DNA of 64,000 bases. Origin: Chrysoperla carnea. Lineage: Eukaryota > Arthropoda > Insecta > Neuroptera > Chrysopidae. Below are positions 14,901-26,900 of the stretch, piece by piece. A program made the position numbers and the translations under genes. The stretch lies in the NCBI RefSeq assembly GCF_905475395.1, contig NC_058337.1:135615960-135679959 (forward strand), in the 5' to 3' direction. How positions within the stretch are numbered: the first letter of the stretch is position 1; the number at the start of each line of letters is the position of its first letter. The notes under the pieces were generated by a model. It searched no databases, was not told the DNA's origin, and worked only from the letters and a program-made list of their open reading frames with translations.

Positions 14901-17900
14901 GAGATTACAACAAACTTTATATTATTGCAAGAATGTTATACAATTATTATCGTATGAGATGAATTTATGTTACGATTAAATTGATTTCTAAGCATCTTTA
15001 TTCTACACTTAATATCGGCATACAAAGACCTGTTGCTATCAAATGAGAGAACTGAGGGGTCAAAGAGAGAACCTAACAATATATTTGATTTTGTAAAATT
15101 TAAGAGGTATTCACTGTTTTTAAGTACCTAATTTGGAGAGAGTTTCTAGTGATACTAGCAATCATCCACCCGCTTCGATGAGCAATTTCAACTTTAAAAA
15201 AAAACAAAGATTAGCGTCTTATAGCCTTCACTTCTCTTGCCGTCACTTATTCCCTCTTTTGTTCATGAGTTTTCATTTTTTGAGAAGGAAACCTATTTTT
15301 TTTTTTTTTTTTTAAATAAAATACAGCCCATTATACTCGCCGATAATGTATCTTTCTATAGATGAAAGAATTTTTAAAATCGGTTTAGTAGTTTTTGAAT
15401 TTATCCATTATTATGACATTTATATTTCCTCATAAATCTGGCAATAATATACAAAAACAATTTTTTGAATTCGACAATTTTTGGGATAACCCATAGATTA
15501 GCGCGTTTAAACAAACCAAAACTTTAGCTTTATTATAGTAGTATATCCCTGCTTAAAGGAGAATTTTCAACAAGCTGCACAAAGATTTTAGTCGATAAAT
15601 CAAATAGTTTTTTCGGAATTGTGGGAGCAGTTTTGTAATACCATATTTCGAGAACAACAAATTTAAAGCCTTTTTTATATACAGGTGATTAATTTTTTTT
15701 ATAAACTTATATTATTTATAACTTACTATTGGAAACCTATAAAATTTTCATCCAAATAAGTTGTCAAAATGTACTCTGGACCTAGATTTATAAAAACTGC
15801 GCTAATAAATGAAAGCGGTAAAAAGCATATCACACAAAGCCATAGAAAATGTATTCCATAATGTGTGTTATGTATAAGGAAGAATAGGAATTAAAATTGC
15901 ATGTTTAAAGGTGATAGAATATTATAAACTTTCAACAAACTAGACTATTTATTATGCTTTTTACTAGCGTAAAGTTGTCTATATAGTGTGCATACCTATA
16001 CTTGGGTATCTTATGCCTACAAATACTGCATTAAAAAATGTCTTGACATTTAACTAACTTGTGAAAAAGTAGGTCATGAATTAAGTACCTATTTCTTTGA
16101 TTTTTTTTGCAAAATAAAGGAATTTTTAATGGTTTACTGCACACATAAAAATAATTATGAACATTCGTTTAAAAACTCTTTAAAATTATAGACTTTTATA
16201 ATTACGGTAAATATCCGATGTGTTCTGGACAAAAATATATCTGAAATACTGTAAGCATAGGGGAAAAGAAAACAAAACGGCACACTTTAAATCATTCAAT
16301 TTACAACCGCCCCGTTTTGGTCCATTTTATCTTCACATCGAGGTAAAATGGATCGATCACACTCTAAGAGAAACCTTGCATTATAAAATCAAAAAAATCA
16401 ATGAATTAAATTTTGATATAGGTGTTCATAAAATCACCTAATTAGTCCATTTCCGGTTGTCTGTCCGTCTGTCATCACGATTACTCAAAAACGAAAAGAG
16501 ATATCAAGCTGAAATTTTTATAGGTTGCTGAGGACGTAAAAAGTGAGGTTAAGTTCGTAAATGAGCAACATAGGTCAATTGGGTCATGGGTCCGTAGGAC
16601 CCATCTTGTAAACCGTTAGAGATAGAACAAAAATTTACATATAAAAAATATTCCTTATAAAAAATTAAACAACTTTTGTTTGAAACATTTTTTCGTAAAC
16701 ATCACTGTTTACCCGTGAGAGCGCAAATTATGCGCAAACTGTATAGTATGTATTATATGGAAATATCAGTAATATATGTGTGACATGTATGTATAGGTTA
16801 TGTGACAGAGTAATCAACACTGTTTATACATGGTACTTCAACAATTAACTCAGACAATTGTGTGTTTTCACTTGTTTTTTTTTTTTAAACTCTAAAAATT
16901 ACAATCAAACCAAAAGAAACATCATTAAATATTTGGCATAAAAAAATTAAATAAAACAGAAAGTTTAATAAAATTTCTCTACATGTTCAAAATGAAATCA
17001 ATAAAAATATCGCAATAATAATAATTTTTGTAATGTAGGAAGAGAAAAAATAAATAAATAATATCAAGTTATTTTGTTTAAAAATGAATAATTGATTAAA
17101 TTACGTATGGTTTACCGCAAGACCTACATTTTATATACCCACAAAATAATTTGATCTAAAATTACCATACAATAAATTATCTTCATAAGTATATAAAATA
17201 AGTGTTGGTGCGTCTGTTTGTAATCGTGTAAGTACTGAATGACTTCCCCAATTGAGATGATGCTTTCCCTAAAAAAAAGATTGGTACATGAGACCCCTCA
17301 ATGATAGAAACGTGAAAATGAAGCGAACTCCAAATTAATCCTCCTTTTTTTCCGATTTTCTCGATTTTTTCAACCCTTTAAAAAATTTGCAAAAAATCGA
17401 GAAATTTTTTTAATCTCCAATTTCGATAAAACTAAGTATATAAGGTAATTTTGACCCAAAAAGTACAAAAATCAGGTGCATTTGATTACTGGTCGAATAG
17501 TTTTTGAGATACGGCCTAAATTCGAAATTTTGAGTATCTAACGTTAACCTCATAGGGTCAAGGTGACAAAAGAAATATTGTGCGGTTATGGTTAAAAGTT
17601 GGAACTGTCCAGTGAAGCGGATGAATAACGGCTAGTCGTATAAATGTAATATCTTTTATCTTAGTGATTAGAAAAAATAAACAGTATTGAATGTTATTAC
17701 TAACCTTCAATCAATTTAAAAATGAAGCGTAAACACGTGCTGATAAATGCTTTTGTTAAGGTATTATTATTTTTAACATACATTAATGATTCATGTTGAG
17801 ATAAGGGATTTTAGATAAAGAATGGTTAGGGTTTTGTATTAAATTGGAGACGAATTGAAAATTTGGAGTAGAACTGGAGAAAAATAAATACTTTACAAAA

Positions 17901-20900
17901 TGTAAAAAGTTGCTGCAATAGCCTTTCCACCGCAGACAAAAACAATTGGAAAACTGCACTATATTTGCTCACTTTTCCCATGAAAGCTACTGTACTTCAT
18001 TTTTGTCTAAATTCAAGGATAAAATTTTTATGAATTTCATACTTTCGATTGGAAAAACACTTCTAAAATAGCTCCAAAATGGTCAAAGCTGACCCATTTC
18101 CAGGTTACTCTTTTCGACTGAACCTCCCGGGATGCCCAGGGTCCGAAGTCGAAATGGGCTTCTGCCTGTCCTTAAAAAAATGATACTTAGGTTCAATCAA
18201 CAATTTGGTACAGTTGGGCATTGAAAGAAATTCGATTTTCCAGCAATCAAAATACGCAATAGTAACCATTCAATAATTATCTAATTAGTACACTAATCAA
18301 GTTGAAAAACTTATCGATAATAAACCAAATGCTAATTAATATTTTGTATTTTGTGACAGAAAAATGAGATATTTTTTGTCACAACAATTTATTTATACAC
18401 TGTGACACGTAGAGTGAGCCTGTTATTTTCCAGCATGTCAGTAATAACGTGACCACAGGCATAGAAAATGTCAAATGAAGTTCACAAAAAAAGGGGTCCC
18501 GTTTTCTTTTTGTGTCAAGGATCTTCAAAAGGTCAATCCAGGGAACAAATAATTGGTTTGGCGTCCAGATCAGTGTTACAACCTATTTTTCGGGCTAAAG
18601 ATTGACGTACCAAAATGCCTTATAAGTCTAGATGATTGTTTTAATGCTTTTATTATTTGCCTCCATTATGTCTGTGGTTTTCCGACGCTAGACTCTGCCG
18701 TAAAATTTTGTTCACTCCTCTGGACAGAAAGTGTCAATTTTCGTCCCGCTGTGCTATAGGCAGTTGCCGATTTCCGGCTCCGTCGATCATAAATCAAGTA
18801 AAAAACAGGATCAAGTAAAGAATGTCTCACTCAGATCTCATGTCGAGGGTGACAAAAATGAGATCAGATTTCATGTTTGTGAGAGGGGGCAAGTACTGTC
18901 CCTACAAGGCAAGAAGGGACATTCATGTTACTGATCCTAGCGTCAGAAAACCTCACTCTATTTGTCACCCTCAGTCTGTTTGTCACCCTCGGCATTGCCT
19001 CGGAAGACAATGAACATGAGATTCACATGAGACATGTAATATACTATTTAGTAAACATGACACTACGGAAATGAAATTTGCAAGACGCAGTTTCATGATT
19101 ACGAAATCTTTGTGCGTGCATCTCTAACACACACTTAACAAAATTAATTTTTGTTATTAGAAAAAAAGAATGAGTCGATTTTAATTTAATTAATCAATAG
19201 GTCGCTATATTAAAATCCACTCATCAACTCGTGTGGTGTTATCAAACTATGTAATATTATCATTTCATTACAATGTGTAATCAATTTTCAAATTTTTATG
19301 TGCTGATTACATGACAACTCGCTTAAAACAAACTTTACTTCATTTAGTAACGCAAAAACGAGTTCAATATATGAAATTATTGAACGCGAGAAGAGATAGT
19401 CAGTGAAACACGAATACTATGACATTGCGCACAAATGAACAAATTTTCTCTTAACGATATCATCACCATTTTCTAGGAGTTCATGTAGATGCAACACAAT
19501 GTACTATTTATTATTTTAGTAACAAAAACATTTACTTGAATGCGGCATTATTGTGTTTATAGTTTTTCCAAATTATGACGTTTTTAGAAATTAAATAAAG
19601 AACACTATATATATATTTTGTACTTTGTCTTTTTTTGCGTAAAATAATTGTGATATTTCTTATTAAAAATTTTAATGTGCCTTTTACTACATCCGTGTCA
19701 CAATGTGTCTTATTTAAAAATTATGACTACAAAGTCACCGCGTCGTATTAAAACTGATTTACATCCAACGCCACATGGTTCGCCAACATTTTCTCGATCT
19801 AGGTATAGAAGTTAGATAGTAAGGATGCTGTACCATTAACTGTTGAATGAGCCGACGCATGTTGGTTACAAAGGTAAGTTCCGTAAATTTTTTCAAATAT
19901 TTTCAAAAAAGTTTATCGCAAATGGTGTCATTATCAAAATTAAAGTGAATTAAATTTGTAATATTTTTTAATTGTCGGCAATTGTCGGCAAAGGGGATTG
20001 TTGGTCCAAAATAAATTCACTTTAACTCTATTTTTTTATAACCAAAGTTGCGATGAAACTATTGAATATATTTTAAAAACACCATATTTTACGGAACTTA
20101 GTTTTAGCCCAAAGTGCCAAACATTCAGTTATGGTGACAGTGTATGTCGGTTAGGCAGAATAAACCACGAAACTAAATATTTCTTCATCAAAACATTTTT
20201 TGGAAAAGAATTTTTTGATGAAAATCATTGTGCTCGGAAAAAGACATTTAATTCAGTACCAATTTAAGCGTTTGAAGTTCTTGAATCTATTTTAAGTTAT
20301 TGGTTAGTTAACATTCAAGATAACAATCACTGAAAGTGTCTCTGCCAAATTCGATTTCATTTAATCAGGCATTTTCCAAAAATGCAACATTGAAGAAATA
20401 TTCAGACCTTTACAAAGGATGTTCTAAAATGAACGCACATGAAAAGTACAATAAAAGAAAGTTCATGCGATAAACAAAAGAAAAGTTTTTATCGGCTTTT
20501 CTCGTGTATGATAATTCTGGAATTACGTATATTTCCTTATTTTTTCTGTTATATCGTATCCTGGGACAACATCCTAACATTTTGAATCCTAAAATAATTT
20601 TTGAAATTAACTTATTTTTGTTATTTACAGTTTAAGCACAACAGCAAGTCGTTCAGGAAGTCGTCTTCAACAAACATTACGATGTCGTGCAGGTGGAGCA
20701 GAACAAATCAACAACGTACCAGATTCACCACGTTCGTTAGATGGAGGTGGTGGTGGAAGCCGTTCACGTATTACATCAACATCATCAGCATCACATAGCC
20801 CATTACGATTATCACGTCGTTATATGCCAACATCTTCGCCAACGAGTGGTGGACAGTTAAGTTCAACTGCCTACGATTCAGATGATTCTATACGATTAGA

Positions 20901-23900
20901 TCGTAGTACACACGGTTCGATGATGCAAGATATTGTTGGCATGAAAACAATGTTGTTAAAATTGAAACGGGTTTTACAAGAGGTAAAAATTTTTATGATT
21001 GACATTGAACGGATTTTGATTTGATTGATTGATTCAGAAATTATTGATAATAACAGCACTTATACAATCATCTTTAATAAAATCATTTTTTCGTTATTTG
21101 CGCATGCCCCATTTATTTTTATAGAAATATTACAAAACTGTTAGTAAAGCTGTTTTTAATTTTTAATCAATTTTGTGTGATAAAATTCCTGAAAAATTAC
21201 TTCTTTAATTTTTGATATATTTTAAAAGAAGGGGATTCCCCGTTTTATTGTATATAAATGTCTGGGTAAAGCTGCGATAATCGTCACCAATTTGCACTTT
21301 TTATTTTATTTGCAAAGGCTTGTAGCAATGGAATGCCTGTGTAATACATCCATTGCTGTGAAATATATGATCTCCGCTATGAAATGCCATAATTTTTCGA
21401 GTCAAGTAGAATAGCTCCTTCTTTAATCTTTGCCATTTTGTAGAACGCATGTTTTGGCTAAATTGTGGTTAGCGATAACTAGAGAGATATACTGCGATAA
21501 CGAATATTTTAGCTCAAAACATCCAATTTGGGCAGTTTAGAACTCCTCTGATTTTGATAGAAACATGTTGCTTCGTTTGCTCATAATAGAAACTGTTACC
21601 ATGAGGCACTCCTGCTTCCATATGATGGATGGATTCATACTATTATTCGAATTACTCCTTTAAGGGACTCCTAAGTCTTATCCTTTACGTATCTGATTAA
21701 ATCTGATTCAAAAAACCAAGTTTAATTTGAAGCTTAGATTGTAGAAAAGGTACAATGACTTTTCAGGAATTTTATCAACGCAAAACATGATTGCGCAATG
21801 ATGTTATAATTTTTTAAAAAGAGGCCGTTTAAAGAAAATATGCTTCAGCATGCATTATTTTTAATTTTTACGCTTTTTAATTTATTTTTGTTTTTCTTTT
21901 TTTCCATTTTCGTTATTTGTATGTGTGTGTGTTTATTCAATTCCCCATTCTTCCAAAATTTATCATCATTCACGAGCGCAGCCAAATGAAGATTTATTGA
22001 TGAGGGTAAGTTGACTCATTTTTTTATTTGCCATTTCTATAAATATGTCATAAAATATCTAATTGGGATACGACTAAATACCCTTGTCAAAATAACTCGC
22101 GATTATTCTGGTGGAAATTTTCCAAACTTCCACGCTATACGCTTTGGCAAATATTTTGGCTGGGATATTTAGTCGTATCACTTATTTTTACGTGTGGTAA
22201 GAATTTTGGCAAACAATTCAACACCAACAATTTTAAACTATTAAAATTTCGCTTTCAACTTGGGATGTCTAAATTTGCTTAAAATAGGCTCATACTTTGG
22301 CCTTTTCATCGAAGGATTATTGTGAATAAAATGGCGTGTCTAAGCCGTTCAGTTGAATAGCATGTATGGCAATTGGGAAAGAGATCATGAGACTGAGAAA
22401 AACTGCTTAATCTAATTTCTTTCGCCTTTGCCAAACTGCTGCACATACCTTCCAAATTATCTTTCTAGCTGATTCTTCTTGCTTGCGCTACGTCACAAGC
22501 CTCAATATGTGCCTTAGATCGATTATTTATACTTTTGGCTAAAATTCTTACCAAACTTCTAGAATAAAATCATGGGACATTAATATTAGAACTACATCTT
22601 TCGAATACATTCAATTCTGTGTTTGAGTAGTCAGGAGTTAATAAGATAAGAATTAATATAATCATGCGTGACAGTCAAAAATGGTGGAAAAAAATATGTA
22701 TTAATAAAAAATTTTCTTCATTTCTAGTCTGAAACTCTCAACCCATTCGAATCACCGCTAAAGAATGGGCACTTCAATATTAACGATGGCATGAATAACC
22801 AATCAACAGAAAATGTGGGAGCCGATGAACGTTTTGAGCTAGCAGATTTACGTCGTCAAGTTTTATTTTTACAAGCTCAATTGGAAGAACGTGAACGAAC
22901 TGTACAGCAGTTACGTCAACAAGTTGCTGATGTAACAACATCAAGTTCAGCACCCACATCTATTTGCGATTCAACAACAGAAATGTGTAATGCAGCAACG
23001 CAAACTGATAGAGTAATTATTTTTTGCAATATTTAGGCTGGAATCCCTAGGCGTCAAATGTTAGATTTACTAGCAATTAAGGACGAATTTTGGTGGTGTG
23101 ACAGACACTCTCAAAGAGGGAAGTTTGCAAAAATTTTCAAGCCCTCTCCGTAAAGAGGGCATATCGAGACACATTTGATGTTACGGATTTTTAGCCTAAC
23201 ATATTTGAAACTGTAAAATTATATTTAATTTATGTTTGTCATTTTCAGATACGACCTATGTCCGCCGGTCCTTCCTTATTACAAGGTTTTCCCACCGATG
23301 CTGCAAAAGGTGGTCCATTAGTCAGGTAAATTTTCCACTCGTTTGGTAAAAAACCAAGGTTTATGTATACTATACAGAGGTTACGTTCTTATCATGATTT
23401 GAGATCAGTCTTGAAAATGGCCCCTAATGAAAGATTCCAGTTAAAGGCATTTGAAAGTACAGAATTATTTTTTTCGATAGTATTGGTCTCGTAAAACGAT
23501 TGTAGCATCTTCATTGGAATGTTGGAACTATGCTTATTATGCTTTAAACGGAGGGGGGCTAGACAAGAAACAGTGTCATGCCAATACTTTTTTTATACTA
23601 ATGAGGCCGTGGTCTTGTGTTTCTGGTTCTAACCTCGAAAACTTCTGATTACTATTCATAAATGACTTTTGACATAAAATTTGGCAACAAACTTTTATTT
23701 TGATTACTATGTACAGTAATGCTTGCTCATATTATATCTTCTTCGAAATATCGTAGAAAAAGTTGCCGACCAAGTAAAGTCACAGTTACGACATGTGAGT
23801 TCAACGAATCGTGACAAATGTATTCACAAATCTTGGATAAAGTAATAATCTCTGTAACGTATGTATAAATTTTGGTAATAACTCATCAATTCTCATCATG

Positions 23901-26900
23901 AGCACAAAGTATATTTGAGCCAACCAAAATAAGCTTTAGATTAATATTTACTTTGAAATTTTCATGCGGCCATAATGACAGCTTTCGGATTGGGAAGGTA
24001 GAGTGTGCTGATTTACTATTTGGAATATGTGTCTTGTGTTCCATTAATCTCCTTTGTTTCCTTCATTTACTCTATACATGTTCATCCTGTTATTGTCCTA
24101 GTCGTGACTAAGACGAATTTCTTTATTAAGGAGATATATAAAAATTTTCGAGAATTGTTTTTTCAAAAGCATTTATAGACGTAATAGTACAAACGTTTTT
24201 AAATTAGCCCAGCTTTTAACAATTATATCCGAATAATTTTTTTCCTTAATAAAGAAATTTTTTCAAAACATGTACTCTCTTTCTCTCTAAGAAAAACGTT
24301 GAACATTTTTAGTAGACAATAACAAAAGCTCTATACGATTAAAAATTTTAAAAACTCAAATGTTGGTAACAGTTTTTATTCCATTATTTTATTAGCAATT
24401 GATAAAGGATTTTTATTATATCGGACTTTCATAATCAGGCCTAAAGGTAGAATTAAGATGCAAATAGACTCGTAATAAATTTGACACCGCCTCTGTCTAA
24501 ATATTTTTATTGGTTAATGGGTACTCAAAATTGGAATTTTTGATTTTGATGTTTCTCAAGTTCGACTCATCTATCATACCAGTTCCATGTCTTGGTAAAT
24601 GGAGTATAGTATGAGGCTAATAATTTCACTCCGGAAAACATTTTGTTCAGAAAGTTAGGTTCGGGCTCAACGGAAACCGAACTACCAAGGGAATATATAT
24701 GTAGGTTCCACCCATATTAGAATAAACATTATCACGATATTAATCGTAGTAAGAGTTATGAAAGACCTGAAGTTGAGTGAAAAGTTCTCCAAACGTCAAA
24801 AATTACGACTTGGATAATTTTCCCTGTGGAAGCAAGATCTCAATTTACTAAAAATCTTGAAACCAAGGGAATTTAATTTCATATTTAATTATTTATTTAT
24901 GAGCATCCCTGTTGAAACGTTCTCAAAAAGTTATCCACACGGATTGATCCCCCAACCTACCTTGAATCGAAATGGTGAACATATATCCGTCTCGTAATAT
25001 TGTTACTTAACATAACTTTGGAACATCCATATTTGTTAATTTTTGATTACCTAATTAATCAGCAGATAATATAAAAATAATCAAAACTGATAAAATAATG
25101 GAATACTTATTTAAAGATATGCAATTTTTTGGTCAAATTTTTGAAAATATCAATAAAAATGGCGTACAAAATTGTCCAAAAAAAGAAAGATAATAATAGT
25201 GCCTTTTTTACACAAAATCAAAACGTTTATAGACAAAACTACTTAAAAAAAATTCTGTTAATTTACTTAAAAAAATGTTTAATTAATGTTATTAAGAAAA
25301 AACTAATTATAATGCTTTTATTAATTAAAATTTTATCAATGAATTTATTTAACGTCAGTGTTAAATTGTGCACTAGAAAAATAATAAGGCCCTAATTTTC
25401 ATAGAAAATAATTATATATAAATAGAATAAATTGTATTATTGTATAAATCAACACTTAAATCATGGAGACTAGACAAGGAGGGACTTTGCACCGGGATAG
25501 TATAGAGAGTGTAAGGCACGAGTTTGATTTTAAAAATATGACGTTCTTATATTCGAATGTGATCGTATTTATTTACTTCAAAATAAAATTGATTACTTGC
25601 TTACTCCTATTTCTTATACTATATTCACTAAGGTGCAAAAGGTACATTAGCGAAGTTAGTGGTTGCAATTATTTCTACCATTACTTTGACAAATTTTGTC
25701 AATTTTCTCGCTCGACCTCGATCTCCTTGTGTAGTCTCCATGACTTAAACTTTAGAATAATAAAATCAAACAAATTGAAATAATTGCTCAGCCATAAAAG
25801 AAGGCAGAGCCTAACACGGATTGATTTGACAATATAATTGTGCCAACTCAAATATGAACTCAGTAGATATATTCATGAAATTATCTAGATGCTGTAATGC
25901 GGATGAATCTTTTTCGTCATCTGTTTCGTATCTGTAAATTTGTCCGTATCAATTTTATTATTCTAAAAATAATAAGGTATTGATTTATTTAAAAATAAAT
26001 AAAAAAGTCACAGAAACTTGTAATGGTGTCGAACATATTTTCACGCTGCTATGTTCAGCCAACATTTGGAGCTCGTAAGTACAAAGAATGTCAAATACAA
26101 AAAAAATAATACTTAACAAAACATTCTCTGCAACATTACTGTCATTTTACAAGCAAACACATACAAGTATTTTTTTAACGCTTCATTTTTCGCACTATTT
26201 TGTACATACATATTGTTTACTTTCACAAGCTTTCTCTCTTTCGTTAATGCCTTTCTTTTTCATTTCTTAGTAAAATTGTTTCATAATAAACTGTCTGTAA
26301 AAGCATATGACGTTTTTAGAGACAAGCATGAAAGTGTTTGAGTCCGATCGAAATCGTTCTAAGCTCTTACAGGCAGTACAAATTATTTATATTTCATCTA
26401 TTTTTTCTTTCAGCTGTTTAGAGTGAGAAAGTATATACAGTTATAGTATCAGTCTCTCACACTCGTGACACTCAGAACGCAGCAAGATCTGGGAAATTGA
26501 CTTCGATGGTGGAAATTATTTCCTCGAAAAAACTCTGAGAGTCTTGAAAGCTTTTAATATGACTTTCCAGAAGTCTTTTTTTTCTGAAAAACTAAATAAG
26601 TGTGAACTCTTAATAACTCTTAAAAAAAGTCCGAAATCTCAGAAAATATTTGGCTTATTTAGAGTTGTTTGGAGTATATTAGGCTTATTCACACTTTTCT
26701 TTAGTTTTACAGAAAAAAAAGACTTATTTAGAGTTTTCAAGACTTTTTCGGAAAAATAATTCCACCTGGATTGGCATGAGATTTCGTAAAGTACTACGCA
26801 CCGATTTAACACACGACAGATTTTCAGTTGCTTAATTCACGTAACTCTCCTTGATTGGTGAATTAATTTCAAGGGATTAGAGTGCACATTTTGGGTAAAA

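Larger units (their letters stand above)
2915..19722 (+). other. Large first intron (about 16.8 kb) rich in transposon remnants
   Basis: This stretch has no further exon that I can support. It contains a hAT-type MITE (3,107-3,627), a Helitron-like element (4,691-5,133), copies of several dispersed repeats (near 3,700-3,950, 4,140-4,320, 5,400-5,680, 6,380-6,620, 14,290-14,480, 16,420-16,885, 17,200-17,540), tandem repeats (7,500-7,760, 8,200-8,350, 10,820-10,905, 13,440-13,960) and an inverted-repeat element with tRNA-like promoter boxes (9,669-10,126). The ORF on the minus strand at 8,925-9,251 starts with TTG and is not recognised. Confidence 0.6.

Noticed and set aside
18553-19013. Three overlapping plus-strand ORFs in a GC-richer block
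   Set aside because: Different frames overlap, none is recognisable, and local inverted repeats suggest repeat sequence.
19723-19802. Exon 1b as an internal exon following exon 1a
   Set aside because: There is no AG acceptor close upstream, upstream frame stops are present, and phase 2 at both ends of a joined 1a-1b would not hold.
19998-20267. 89-codon ORF between exon 1b and exon 2
   Set aside because: It starts with TTG, shows no family resemblance and ends in a stop inside an intron with good flanking splice sites for the real exons.
25463-25783. 106-codon ORF
   Set aside because: It is almost wholly contained in a MITE with inverted ends and target duplication.
26544-26759. 71-codon ORF
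   Set aside because: It lies inside the inverted-repeat element at 26,508-26,766.
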